From: Thermaurantimonas aggregans
GTDB lineage: Bacteria > Bacteroidota > Bacteroidia > Flavobacteriales > Schleiferiaceae
Length of the DNA stretch: 64,000 nt
Reading direction: 5' to 3'
Assembly: GCF_003851885.1 (NCBI RefSeq)
Contig: NZ_BHZE01000005.1
Location: 62,001-126,000, forward strand
This document shows positions 26,342-34,932 of the stretch, one piece after another. Every line of letters starts with the position of its first letter. The first letter of the stretch is position 1. A program made the position numbers and the translations under genes. Below the pieces are notes generated by a model, which ran no database searches, had not been told where the DNA came from, and saw only the letters and a list, made by a program, of their open reading frames with translations.

Positions 26342-27568
26342 ATGTCTCTTCGCCTACCCTCACAAAATTTTGTGATTTTCGGTCAGCAGCCATGGGATAC
26401 TCCTATTGGCAGTAATTGCAAAAACATTGCGCTCGAATTGAGTAAAAACTTTAATGTTCTGTATGTAAATATTCCTTTAGACAGATTTACAATACTGAGA
26501 AACTCTCCGAACGACCGCAAGCACATCGAGTATCGCAAAAGCGTGCTGAAGGGGAAGATCAAACCTTTTGAAAACATTAATAATCGACTCATTACGTTTA
26601 CGCCTCGGGTCGTACTCGAAAGCATCAATTGGCTGCCCGATGGAGCATTGTTTGACTTCTTTAACAAGATAAATAACCGCCGACAGGCCAAAGAAGTACA
26701 ATTTGCTCTGAAACACGTTGGATTCAAAGACTTTATCCTCTTTAATGACAGCGATATGTTTCGCAGTTTTTACATGAAAGAACTTTTGAATCCTGTTTTT
26801 AGCATTTATTACTCACGCGACAATCTGATTTCAATCGATTACTTCAAAAAGCACGGCACGCGCATAGAGCCCCTTCTTATTGCAAAGAGCGATATGGCCG
26901 CTGCTAATAGCATTTATCTGAAAAATTACTGCGCCAAGTACAATCCAAACAGCTACTACATCGGTCAAGGCTGTGAACTCGACCTCTTTGACCCGGAGAA
27001 ATCGTACGAAAAGCCTGTCGAAATGCAGCACATTCAGAGACCGATCATCGGCTATATAGGCGCACTGCTCAAGCTGAGACTCGACCTTGCTCTCTTGGAA
27101 AAAATCGCTAAAGATCGACCTAATTGGCAATTTGTATTTGTAGGTCCTGAAGATGAGCACTTTAAAGCCTCGCCTCTACATCAGATGCCAAATGTTCACT
27201 TCCTCGGTCCGCGAAAGCCAGAAGAACTGCCCAGGTATTTATACTTCTTCGATGTGGCCATTAACCCACAAGAAATCAATCCAATGACCATCGGCAACTA
27301 TCCGCGCAAAATCGACGAGTACCTCGCAATGGGTAAACCTACTGTGGCTACACGCACCGAGGCGATGGAGGCTTTTGATGGCTATGTGCACTTAGCTACT
27401 ACGGCTGAGGAATATTTAACGTTGATCGAAAAGGCCCTTTTAGAAAAAGACGATAATGATCTAAAAGCACGCAGAATAGCCTTTGCCCACAGCCACAGCT
27501 GGGAAAACTCAGTAAACGACATGCTGAGTGGAATAGAAGAAACTTTAAAGAAGAAAAAATTAAAATAA
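26342..27568 (+). CDS. Glycosyltransferase, GT-B fold
   Basis: The product has 408 residues. It opens NFVIFGQQPWDTPIGSNCKNIALELSKN, like TuaH/teichuronic-acid-type and exopolysaccharide transferases. The donor-binding C-terminal half has IGYIGALLKLRLDLALLEKIA, FVGPED, NVHFLGPRKPEELPRYL and the GT4-like acidic region INPMTIGNYPRKIDEYLAMGKPTVAT. It probably adds a sugar to a surface polysaccharide or lipid. No other polysaccharide genes lie near. Stop codons of this gene and pnuC face each other with 2 bp between. Confidence 0.85.
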   Translation: MSLRLPSQNFVIFGQQPWDTPIGSNCKNIALELSKNFNVLYVNIPLDRFTILRNSPNDRKHIEYRKSVLKGKIKPFENINNRLITFTPRVVLESINWLPDGALFDFFNKINNRRQAKEVQFALKHVGFKDFILFNDSDMFRSFYMKELLNPVFSIYYSRDNLISIDYFKKHGTRIEPLLIAKSDMAAANSIYLKNYCAKYNPNSYYIGQGCELDLFDPEKSYEKPVEMQHIQRPIIGYIGALLKLRLDLALLEKIAKDRPNWQFVFVGPEDEHFKASPLHQMPNVHFLGPRKPEELPRYLYFFDVAINPQEINPMTIGNYPRKIDEYLAMGKPTVATRTEAMEAFDGYVHLATTAEEYLTLIEKALLEKDDNDLKARRIAFAHSHSWENSVNDMLSGIEETLKKKKLK

Positions 27569-27570
27569 TC

Positions 27571-28140
27571 CTAGGTCCAGAGCAGCCAGCCTCTGATAGC
27601 TAGCAAGGTGTAGAAGAAAAAGAGTAAGGCAGACAAATACAACCTTCTACTGAGGTACAAGACCACTGAAGCTGCATCTATACCGATCCAATATAACCAA
27701 TTTTCCGGATAAAAATTTACCATCAACCAGGTAGCCCAAAAGCTAAACAAGGTAGTAAAGGAATCAAGGTAAGTGACTGCTGCACCTTTTATTTTATGGA
27801 GCAAGTTACCTGAAATCCAGGTAAGTATTCCCAAAAGGGCTATAGATAATGCATGTGTAGCAGCTGATAGCGAAGAGTGTACCCCCTCCTCTACCCAACT
27901 GCCGCGATTAAACAGTCCATAAAAAGCCATGAGCAAATAAAAGAAATGAAGCACTGCCTCGGCTATTAAACCCATTGAAAAAGTGATAAATACGTAAATT
28001 ATTGACCCTACTATGGCAAACCACCAGCAGGCCATATTGCCATCAGCCAATAGCCAGGTGTACAACAAGCTGCAGCAAACTGCCACAGCTTCCAATAGTT
28101 TTAATTTCAAACCGGAAATATTTTGAAAATCAGGGAACAT
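27571..28140 (-). CDS. pnuC: Nicotinamide riboside transporter, PnuC family
   Basis: At about 189 residues with six to seven membrane segments, it is Trp-rich in the PnuC manner (WWFAIVGSIIYVFITF, FYGLFNRGSWVEEG, FWATWLMVNFYPENWLYWIGIDAASVVLYL). PnuC proteins import vitamin B3 compounds for NAD synthesis by facilitated diffusion. The ATG at 28138-28140 overlaps the end of the XRE/S24 regulator gene by 11 nt, so the two are expressed as a unit and pnuC is likely controlled by the regulator's operator at 28946-28970. Confidence 0.88.
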   Translation of the reverse strand: MFPDFQNISGLKLKLLEAVAVCCSLLYTWLLADGNMACWWFAIVGSIIYVFITFSMGLIAEAVLHFFYLLMAFYGLFNRGSWVEEGVHSSLSAATHALSIALLGILTWISGNLLHKIKGAAVTYLDSFTTLFSFWATWLMVNFYPENWLYWIGIDAASVVLYLSRRLYLSALLFFFYTLLAIRGWLLWT

Positions 28141-28936
28141 GTAAATGTCGCTTGATGCTCGACAAGTCCTCTTGTATTGTTCTGAGCGATTTAGCAATAG
28201 CCTCTTTGGAGGGTTCAGTAGTAGCTAATTCTGAACTGATAAAATAGCGAAACTTCCAGATTTCAAGTACTTCCTCAGCCAAAATGTAATAGGGACTGTA
28301 AGCTACATTAGTAGAAATCAAAAGGAAATTGCCCGATTCATTCAGTAGATTTTTCACGATTTTGAAAACAATTCCCTCATTTCTCGTCACAAGTACGTAA
28401 GGAAGGTTCGATTTCATATTCAGCCAATCATCGACATACTCGCCGATTACAATATCTCCATTGCCTACAGGTGGCATACTGTCGCCTGAAATGGTAAAAG
28501 CTCTAAATTTTCGGTTTTTTGACAAGAAGGGAAGCTGAATTATAGGCAGTTCTTTGATAAACTCAGGGTCAGAGTATCCAGTTGTATAGCCCGCTTTTGC
28601 CTTTTCAGGAACTAATTCGGTGAGGGTATCGCTGTTTGTATCTATTGCGGTGGTCAAGATGCGAAGCCTTCGGCCTAATACATCCAGATCAATTCCGCGC
28701 TCAATTTCACAAAGCTCTGATTCGCGCAGTTTAGACAAGTCTTGTCGTACCAATCGGTCAATGCTGACTTTAAAAAATTCAGCCAATCGCACTAAGACCG
28801 GAAGAGGTGGATCTGCCAATTTATTTTCATAGGAATTAATTGCAGATCGAGTAATTCCAACGGCTGAGGCCAATTCTTCTTGCGATAACCGTCTGCGCTT
28901 GCGCAAAAGGCGAATATTAGCGGCAAGAATCTCCAT
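28130..28936 (-). CDS. XRE helix-turn-helix repressor with S24 (LexA/CI-like) peptidase domain
   Basis: The 268-residue regulator has an HTH at about 5-60 (LRKRRRLSQEELASAVGITRSAINSYENKLADPPL). A C-terminal S24 domain has ISGDSMPPVGNGD with the nucleophile Ser and a Lys in the segment after YVLVTRNEGIVFK. An Ala-Gly pair upstream (EKAKAGYTTGY) is a plausible self-cleavage site. This is the layout of phage CI and LexA-type repressors that inactivate themselves on DNA damage. A perfect palindrome covers its own promoter, so autoregulation is expected. It overlaps pnuC. No prophage genes surround it. Confidence 0.9.
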   Translation of the reverse strand: MEILAANIRLLRKRRRLSQEELASAVGITRSAINSYENKLADPPLPVLVRLAEFFKVSIDRLVRQDLSKLRESELCEIERGIDLDVLGRRLRILTTAIDTNSDTLTELVPEKAKAGYTTGYSDPEFIKELPIIQLPFLSKNRKFRAFTISGDSMPPVGNGDIVIGEYVDDWLNMKSNLPYVLVTRNEGIVFKIVKNLLNESGNFLLISTNVAYSPYYILAEEVLEIWKFRYFISSELATTEPSKEAIAKSLRTIQEDLSSIKRHLHVP

Positions 28937-28945
28937 GTAAAATAC

Positions 28946-28970
28946 TTTTTGACAAAAATACTGTCAAAAA
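28946..28970. promoter_or_regulatory. Palindromic operator over the promoter of the XRE/S24 gene
   Basis: TTTTTGACA and TGTCAAAAA are perfect 9-bp inverted arms separated by 7 bp, 10 bp upstream of the repressor ATG. On the minus strand the left arm and spacer contain TATTTTTG (28953-28960), an exact TAnnTTTG -7 box reading into the repressor gene. A dimer bound here would block that promoter. The palindrome and box are seen directly; binding by the adjacent gene product is inferred. Confidence 0.75.
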
Positions 28971-28979
28971 TCTGATTAT

Positions 28980-29903
28980 TTAAATGTCTTTTTTGGGAAA
29001 AGTAACTTTTTTATGTGACCTGGGATGGTAGATATTGATCATATCTCTCAGATGTTTTTGACTCAAATGTGTGTATATTTCTGTCGTCAATATGCTCTCG
29101 TGCCCAAGTAAATCTTGAACAGCTCTAAGATCAGCTCCTGCTTCTACTAAATGAGTAGCAAAACTATGTCGAAAGGTGTGGGGTGAAATTTTCTTTTTAA
29201 TACCGGCATCTTTCGCGTATTTTTTTATAAAAGTGAATACCATAACACGAGTGAGAGGTGCACCTCTCCTATTTAAAAAAACGTAATTTTTACTCTTTTT
29301 ATCATGTATGACTTTGCTTCGTATTTCTTTAATGTAAATGTTTAATAGATGTAAAGCGTTATGATGGATTGGAACAAAGCGTTGTTTGTTGCCTTTTCCT
29401 GTCACTTTTATCATTTGTTCTTCATAATATATATCGCTTAATTTTAGCGATACTAATTCGCTTACTCGTATGCCAGTGGCATAGAGTACTTCTATGATTA
29501 CTTTATTTCTAAATCCCTCATCGGTAGAAACATCTATAGCCTCAATAATTTGATTGATTTCATCAATACTCAATACATTAGGCAGATATTTTTCCAGCTT
29601 AGGAAGTTCGAGTAATTCGGCTGGATTTTCTTGAAGGTATTCTTCGATTTGTAAGAACTTGTAGAATTGTCGGATGGCAGATATTTGACGAGCTATTGAA
29701 CGCGATTTTAAACCTGTAGTAGATTCTCGAATGAAGGTTTCTAAATCGTTTAATGTAATGGTTAAAACATCTTTATCTGCCTTTTCAGCCCATGCTAAAA
29801 ACTTTTGAATATCAGTATTATAAGACTTTTCAGTATTCTGTGATAAGCCTTTTTCCAGTTTTAGGTATTCAATAAAATCGCTTAGAAGATCTTTGGGTTT
29901 CAT
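28980..29903 (-). CDS. xerD: Tyrosine site-specific recombinase XerD
   Basis: XerD resolves chromosome dimers at dif together with XerC. The 307-residue protein has the N-terminal SAM-like core-binding domain (1-100) and the catalytic set Arg146 (GIRVSEL), Lys170, His242/Arg245 (HTFRH), His268 (LGHES) and Tyr277 (IYTHL). A mobile-element integrase is possible, but the length, the neighbours (unbroken housekeeping genes) and the close fit to XerD favour the housekeeping role. Confidence 0.92.
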   Translation of the reverse strand: MKPKDLLSDFIEYLKLEKGLSQNTEKSYNTDIQKFLAWAEKADKDVLTITLNDLETFIRESTTGLKSRSIARQISAIRQFYKFLQIEEYLQENPAELLELPKLEKYLPNVLSIDEINQIIEAIDVSTDEGFRNKVIIEVLYATGIRVSELVSLKLSDIYYEEQMIKVTGKGNKQRFVPIHHNALHLLNIYIKEIRSKVIHDKKSKNYVFLNRRGAPLTRVMVFTFIKKYAKDAGIKKKISPHTFRHSFATHLVEAGADLRAVQDLLGHESILTTEIYTHLSQKHLRDMINIYHPRSHKKVTFPKKDI

Positions 29904-29921
29904 TTACTCTCTTTGTTTATT

Positions 29922-30500
29922 TCATACCTTATTTTGAGCGCGAAACCAATACAACAAAAAAACTTGAATAAATAAAAATATTCCAATAAAAATCCACTTT
30001 ATATTTCCGGGTATGCTCAATAGTAAAACAACGAGTAAAGCGGAGGTTATAACGATAATAAAAAGTAAGATATAGTTGTGAGTGTTTTTGCTGGCGTCAA
30101 GACTTCTAATAAATACTTCATCACGAATATTAGAATCTACTTTGCTATGTGTCGAGACATCTTTAATGATATGTAATTCATTCATCAATATGGAGTCTAT
30201 TTTCCATTTAAATCTTCGCCTAAATGAGTAATACGAAACGATAAGTTCTACTTCAGTTTGATTTTCACTTTTCTTGAAAAAATTTATATCCATATACCTC
30301 TCAGGAATCCACTTAAGACGGTATAGACCAAAGGCTGATGGTCCAGCGATTTCCCATTTATTACCAGTTACAAATCTATATCCCATTTCATGTAGTAAGA
30401 CATGTAGAATGCGGTCAACTTCTTGCTGATTTTTCGATACAATGAATTTAATAGATAACGTCTGTTTCGAATATCTCTTAAGAGCCAATAATGGTATCAC
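29922..30500 (-). CDS. Unrecognised protein with two C-terminal membrane segments
   Basis: The frame has 192 codons. The first 130 residues are soluble and Arg/Lys-rich (YSKQTLSIKFIVSKNQQEVDRILHVLLHEMGYR, YRLKWIPERYMDINFFK). The end has two adjacent membrane segments (about 140-160 and 167-187). The start is a GTG at 30498-30500 and therefore uncertain. I do not recognise a family. It follows the small membrane protein and its terminator, and precedes xerD by 18 bp. Confidence 0.6.
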   Translation of the reverse strand: MIPLLALKRYSKQTLSIKFIVSKNQQEVDRILHVLLHEMGYRFVTGNKWEIAGPSAFGLYRLKWIPERYMDINFFKKSENQTEVELIVSYYSFRRRFKWKIDSILMNELHIIKDVSTHSKVDSNIRDEVFIRSLDASKNTHNYILLFIIVITSALLVVLLLSIPGNIKWIFIGIFLFIQVFLLYWFRAQNKV

Positions 30501-30533
30501 AAAAACTGAAATTTAAATCAATAAGTATATAAC

Positions 30534-30557
30534 AAAAAAGAGGCACGTAGGCCTCTT
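30534..30557 (-). terminator. Terminator of the small membrane protein gene
   Basis: A seven-pair stem AAGAGGC/GCCTCTT with a six-base loop is followed, in the minus direction, by a T-rich run. It lies 27 bp after the stop of the 56-residue gene. Confidence 0.8.
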
Positions 30558-30583
30558 CTTAATTTGAATATGTCGATGTAGGA

Positions 30584-30754
30584 TTATTCTTTTTCTTTGT
30601 GGCCGATGATCTTGTGAGCGAGCTTCGGATTGATTTGTTCAATAGAAACGAGCGTCAGCCAGTATCCGATGAACAAAGAAAGGAAAATGAGCATTCCAAA
30701 GCCCATTAAAAAAACAATCAAAAATAAAAACCAGCCGAGTGTGTATGTAATCAT
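30584..30754 (-). CDS. Small membrane protein of 56 residues
   Basis: The frame runs from ATG at 30752-30754 to TAA at 30584-30586. The product opens MITYTLGWFLFLIVFLMGFG and continues hydrophobically to about residue 37, giving one long or two short membrane segments. A basic, charged cytoplasmic-type tail follows (NPKLAHKIIGHKEKE). A good terminator follows directly, which supports a real, independently transcribed gene. Family unknown. Confidence 0.65.
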   Translation of the reverse strand: MITYTLGWFLFLIVFLMGFGMLIFLSLFIGYWLTLVSIEQINPKLAHKIIGHKEKE

Positions 30755-31023
30755 GACTTTTATTATTTACCCCACAAAGATATTTTTAATTACAAAGTTT
30801 CCAAATAATGTATATAAATTCTTTTTTACACGATTATGTTAAATTTCTCACTTTCAAACGGAAATCTCTCTGTTTAAAAACAATTTTTTTTAAACACAAA
30901 GAAATGTAGCTACATCTAAAATTTGTGATATATGATTCTATTTTTAAGCTGCTTATTTAAAGTATTGTTATTTAAATAGATACAGTTTAAAAGTAAAAAC
31001 AATAATTAATAACTGAAACTAAT

Positions 31024-31824
31024 TTAAAATTCATATTTGGAGGCAGCGGCTGCAGCGGCTTCTTCAAAGTCATCGTTAGAAGAGGCATATAAAATTTCGC
31101 GGCTTGAATTGATTAAGACTCCGGCTCCCGAGGCATTCAAAGCGTTACTAAGTGTAGTAAGATAGTCAGCTCCTTGTGCTCCCACACCGGGTATCAATAG
31201 GTAATAATCAGGCACCAAGCTTCTTACTGATTTAAGCATCGGGCTGTGCGTGGCACCGGTTACAAACATTATTTCATCTCGACCAAACTTTTCAGAAAAT
31301 TTTTCAATTACCTTTTGATATAAAGGTTTGCCATCGTCCATTGGTTGTAATTGAAAATCAGATGCACCGGTATTGGATGTAAGAGCAAGCACAATGGCAA
31401 ATTTTCCGCGTCGGATAAAGGGAGCCACGGTGTCAATGCCCATGTAGGGCGAGAGTGTAATTGCATCGAAAGGCATTTCGTCATAAAAGGCTTTCGCGTA
31501 GCGTTCAGCTGTGTTACCAATATCACCACGCTTAGCGTCAGCTATCAGAAAGTGCTGAGGATAATGGGACTTAATGTATTCTGCAGTATGAAATAAAATT
31601 TGCCAACCCTCCATACCCAAGGCTTCATAAAAGGCTACGTTGATTTTGTAGGCGACGCAGTATTTGTGAGTTGCTTTTATGATGGATGTGTTGAATTCCA
31701 TCACTTTTTGCTTTGTCGTTCCTGTAATGTGGGCCGGAATTTTTGCAGGATCTGTATCGAGGCCCACACACAGTACTGTGCGCTTTGACAGGATCAGGTT
31801 GTCGAGTGACTCTTTGGAAAACAT
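31024..31824 (-). CDS. pyrF: Orotidine 5'-phosphate decarboxylase (type 2)
   Basis: PyrF decarboxylates OMP to UMP, the last step of de novo pyrimidine synthesis. The 266-residue length and the LIADAKRGDIGNTAERYA catalytic segment fit the longer bacterial type 2 subfamily. VCVGLDTDPAKIP near the N-terminus and IPGVGAQG further on are the phosphate and PRPP-side loops. The ATG at 31822-31824 is chosen over a TTG two codons earlier; prfA ends 11 bp upstream. Confidence 0.95.
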   Translation of the reverse strand: MFSKESLDNLILSKRTVLCVGLDTDPAKIPAHITGTTKQKVMEFNTSIIKATHKYCVAYKINVAFYEALGMEGWQILFHTAEYIKSHYPQHFLIADAKRGDIGNTAERYAKAFYDEMPFDAITLSPYMGIDTVAPFIRRGKFAIVLALTSNTGASDFQLQPMDDGKPLYQKVIEKFSEKFGRDEIMFVTGATHSPMLKSVRSLVPDYYLLIPGVGAQGADYLTTLSNALNASGAGVLINSSREILYASSNDDFEEAAAAAASKYEF

Positions 31825-31835
31825 AACCAATAAAG

Positions 31836-32918
31836 TTATACTTCAGCACTTTCTTTCAAACGCTCAGCATTTTCAGCCAATTCGAGTTCTTCAGAAAATT
31901 TGAACAGATCACCGTTCATGATTTCATCTAGATTATATACTGTGAGACCAATTCGATGATCTGTCACCCGGCTTTGGGGATAATTGTATGTTCTAATTTT
32001 AGCCGATCGGTCGCCAGTACTTACCATTGTTTTGCGCTTTGAGGCTACTTCTTCCATTCGCTTGGTGTATTCGATTTCGAAGAGCTTGTCGCGAAGCATC
32101 TGCATAGCACGCTCGCGGTTGGCGTGTTGCGACCGCTCTACCTGGCAGGTAACTACTATACCTGTAGGCCTATGGGTAAGCATCACTTTGGTTTCGACCT
32201 TGTTAACGTTCTGACCTCCTGCACCCCCTGAACGGGCTGTTTGCATTTCTACGTCTGCCGGATTGAGCTCGAAGGAAATTTCATCGGCTTCTGGCAGTAC
32301 TGCCACAGTAGCTGCAGAGGTATGTATACGGCCTTGCGTTTCAGTTTGTGGTACGCGTTGAACTCGGTGCACTCCTGATTCATATTTTAATACGCCATAC
32401 GCACCTTCTCCATTTACTTTGAAGATGATTTCTTTATACCCTCCTGATGTGCCTTCGTTGTAATCGAGTACTTCTACCTTCCAGCCACGTTTTTCGCAAT
32501 ACTTTGAATACATACGAAACAGATCGCCAGCAAAAATGGCGGCCTCGTCACCACCGGTACCGGCGCGAATTTCCATCGTACATCCGCGAGCGTCCTCCGG
32601 ATCTTTAGGCAAAAGAAGTAGTCGAATCTCTTCGCGCAGCTGTTCAAGACGAGGTTCCCCCTCTTCTATTTCAGCCAGTGCGATTTCGCGCAGTTCGGGG
32701 TCTTTCTCTGTTTTTAGAATTTCCTTTGCCTCCTGAATAGAATTGTAGAGATTTTTGAATTGTTTGCCCTTTTCCACAATGGCTTCCAGCTCTTTGTACT
32801 CTCGATTGAGTGCAACGTATTTTTTTTGATCGGCTATAATGTGTGGTTGTACTATTTGATCGGCAACATCTTGAAACTTTAGTTCAAGCGCTTCAATTTT
32901 TTCAATCAGCGAATCCAT
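31836..32918 (-). CDS. prfA: Peptide chain release factor 1
   Basis: RF1 recognises UAA and UAG stop codons and triggers peptide release. The 360-residue protein has the PxT-type codon-recognition segment ([14 protein letters not shown]), the catalytic GGQ in [16 protein letters not shown], and the N-terminal helical domain. The family start [11 protein letters not shown] corresponds to the ATG at 32916-32918. It lies between purM and pyrF, an ordinary Bacteroidota arrangement of translation and nucleotide genes. Confidence 0.97.
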   Translation of the reverse strand: MDSLIEKIEALELKFQDVADQIVQPHIIADQKKYVALNREYKELEAIVEKGKQFKNLYNSIQEAKEILKTEKDPELREIALAEIEEGEPRLEQLREEIRLLLLPKDPEDARGCTMEIRAGTGGDEAAIFAGDLFRMYSKYCEKRGWKVEVLDYNEGTSGGYKEIIFKVNGEGAYGVLKYESGVHRVQRVPQTETQGRIHTSAATVAVLPEADEISFELNPADVEMQTARSGGAGGQNVNKVETKVMLTHRPTGIVVTCQVERSQHANRERAMQMLRDKLFEIEYTKRMEEVASKRKTMVSTGDRSAKIRTYNYPQSRVTDHRIGLTVYNLDEIMNGDLFKFSEELELAENAERLKESAEV

Positions 32919-32930
32919 TTCTTTTAGCAA

Positions 32931-34109
32931 TTAATATTCAAAAATCCCGAAATTGCTTTTGATGGTCAACTTTTTACCTTCAACTGGGGCCTCTACTCTA
33001 CCTATGACCTGGGCTTCGAGTTGAAAATCTTTGCAAATTTCGATAATTCTGTCAGCTACCTGAGGGTCGCAGTAGATTTCCATGCGATGTCCCATATTAT
33101 ATATGGTGTACATTTCGCGCCAAGGGGTTCCGGATGCGCGCTGTAGCTCTGCAAATAAAGGCGGTAGTTCGAGGAGATTGTCTTTTACGATGTGCACATT
33201 TTCTACAAAATGCAATACTTTGGTTTGTCCACCTCCACTGCAGTGTATCATGCCGTGAATGCTTTTGCGCAATTCTTTTAATATTTGCTGTACCACAGGT
33301 GCATAGGTGCGAGTTGGGCTCAGTATGGCTTTGCCCATATCTAAAGGTGTTCCAGGCAGTGGCGTCGTAAGTGTGTAGGGTCCGGTATATACCACTGAGG
33401 GGTCTAAACCGGAATCATATGTTTCGGGATATTTAGATGCTATTTCTTTTGAAAACAGATCGTGACGAGCAGCAGTAAGGCCGTTGCTACCGATTCCTGA
33501 GTTATAAATGGTTTCATAACTCGTTTTTCCATAAGATGCAAGACCTACAATTACATCACCAATTTGAATATTGGAGTTATCGATTACTTCAGAGCGTTTT
33601 AAACGGGTGATTACAGTAGAATCTACTATTATGGTTCGCACCAGATCACCGACATCAGCTGTTTCACCTCCTGTCAGAACTGCTTCAATACCGAAATCAC
33701 TCAACAATTGACAAAACTCTATGTTAGCCTCAATGAGGGTTTTAATGACTTCGCCCGGTATCAGATGTTTATTTCTGCCAATCGTGCTGCTTATCAAATA
33801 CGGACCAGTGGATCCAATACAGAGCAAGTCGTCGATGTTCATCACCAGGGCGTCAATTGCGATCCCTTTCCAAACATTTAGATCACCTGTTTCTCGCCAG
33901 TAGGCATAGGCCAGCGATGATTTGGTGCCGGCTCCGTCTGCATGCATTGCAAGACAATAATTTGAATCGCCAGTAAGCAGATCAGGAATGATTTTACAAA
34001 ATGCTTTTGGAAAAAGGCCTTTATCTACGTTTTTAATAGCTTCGTGTACATCGGATTTACTGGCTGATACCCCTCTTTTGAGGTAATGAGATGAATCGCT
34101 AGAAAACAT
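32931..34109 (-). CDS. purM: Phosphoribosylformylglycinamidine cyclo-ligase (AIR synthetase)
   Basis: PurM closes the imidazole ring of FGAM to AIR in purine synthesis. At 392 residues it is longer than the enteric enzyme (about 345) but normal for Bacteroidota. Visible are YLKRGVSASKSDVHEA, AMHADGAGTKSSLAY (metal/ATP loop), GGETADVGDLV and the C-terminal IHCSGGGQTKVLHF and NMGHRMEIYC. A TACCTTTG -7 box ends 5 bp before its ATG. Confidence 0.95.
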   Translation of the reverse strand: MFSSDSSHYLKRGVSASKSDVHEAIKNVDKGLFPKAFCKIIPDLLTGDSNYCLAMHADGAGTKSSLAYAYWRETGDLNVWKGIAIDALVMNIDDLLCIGSTGPYLISSTIGRNKHLIPGEVIKTLIEANIEFCQLLSDFGIEAVLTGGETADVGDLVRTIIVDSTVITRLKRSEVIDNSNIQIGDVIVGLASYGKTSYETIYNSGIGSNGLTAARHDLFSKEIASKYPETYDSGLDPSVVYTGPYTLTTPLPGTPLDMGKAILSPTRTYAPVVQQILKELRKSIHGMIHCSGGGQTKVLHFVENVHIVKDNLLELPPLFAELQRASGTPWREMYTIYNMGHRMEIYCDPQVADRIIEICKDFQLEAQVIGRVEAPVEGKKLTIKSNFGIFEY

Positions 34110-34114
34110 ACCTG

Positions 34115-34122
34115 CAAAGGTA
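34115..34122 (-). promoter_or_regulatory. -7 promoter element of purM
   Basis: TACCTTTG on the minus strand is an exact TAnnTTTG match and ends 5 bp before the purM ATG (34107-34109). The spacing implies a leaderless or nearly leaderless transcript. No -33 TTTG is at the standard distance. Confidence 0.45.
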
Positions 34123-34177
34123 TTTCACCTCTCATTCAAAATTCCCCAAAAAGATGTATAATTATTCGAAGAGATTT

Positions 34178-34888
34178 TTAAATCAACATTTTTTGAAAAA
34201 ATTTTTGATTTAAAAGTTTTATTTTGTTTCCGTTTCTTTTAATAATTCCCTTTTCTTCAAAGTTTTTCAGCCAACGGTACGTAGAGGTACGCGACGAACC
34301 GCTGAGCAGTGCAAGATCATCACTGTTTAATTCCACAGGAATGCTGTTGTCTTCATTCAAACCATATTTTGTAATCAAATATTTAAGCACTTGAAGTAAT
34401 CTACCTTCAGAGTCGGCTTGCATTATTTTAACGCCATTCTGTTCAGTGAGTTCTGCTTTCTTAAAAATTACCTGCATTATTGGGAAAACGGCTTGTGGCT
34501 GACTAACTAGAAGCTCTTTTAATTTTTGAGTTGATAATTCCAGTAATATCGCAATTTCTGAAATACAAGAATAATCATACAATATTGGCAAATCTTGTAT
34601 GGCGGCAGAAATACCTAAAAAGTCGCCATTTTTATGAAGAATTAATTCTCCATTTCTGTAGCTTTTTACACCACCTTCGATCAACCAGTAAAATTTATCT
34701 GATGATTCACCTCTTCTGAGAATTTCATCTCCTACTTTAAAAATTTTTAAATCACCAGAAGTAATAAAATATTGTAAAAGCACTTGAGAACCTTCGGGAA
34801 TTAGTTTTGTGAAATTTTCTTTAATGAACTGCTCTTTATCCTTCATCACACTACTTGCAAACAAGGCAAATAAAAAGTCTTCTTTCAT
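34178..34888 (-). CDS. Crp/Fnr-family transcription regulator
   Basis: The 236-residue protein has an N-terminal cyclic-nucleotide-binding-type beta barrel (about 30-145; KVGDEILRRGESSDKFYWLIEGGVKSYRNGELILHKNGDFLG), a long dimerisation helix, and a C-terminal winged HTH (about 185-228; LNSDDLALLSGSSRTSTYRWLKNFEEKGII). It has no cysteine cluster for an iron-sulfur centre. The signal and targets are unknown. It lies between purM and rseP, both in the same direction. Confidence 0.88.
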   Translation of the reverse strand: MKEDFLFALFASSVMKDKEQFIKENFTKLIPEGSQVLLQYFITSGDLKIFKVGDEILRRGESSDKFYWLIEGGVKSYRNGELILHKNGDFLGISAAIQDLPILYDYSCISEIAILLELSTQKLKELLVSQPQAVFPIMQVIFKKAELTEQNGVKIMQADSEGRLLQVLKYLITKYGLNEDNSIPVELNSDDLALLSGSSRTSTYRWLKNFEEKGIIKRNGNKIKLLNQKFFQKMLI

Positions 34889-34932
34889 AGTATGATATGA
34901 TTTTAATCAAAGCATATATTGATATTTGGGAA

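Noticed and set aside
28980-29903. xerD as an integrase marking a genomic island
   Set aside because: No attachment-site repeats, cargo or integration into a tRNA; length and motifs fit housekeeping XerD.
30630-30842. Plus-strand 70-codon frame
   Set aside because: It is antisense to the small membrane protein gene, has odd Lys/Ile-rich composition and no upstream promoter.
30904-30915. Perfect 12-bp palindrome ATGTAGCTACAT
   Set aside because: It stands alone in AT-rich DNA downstream of pyrF, without a promoter box or second copy; could be chance.
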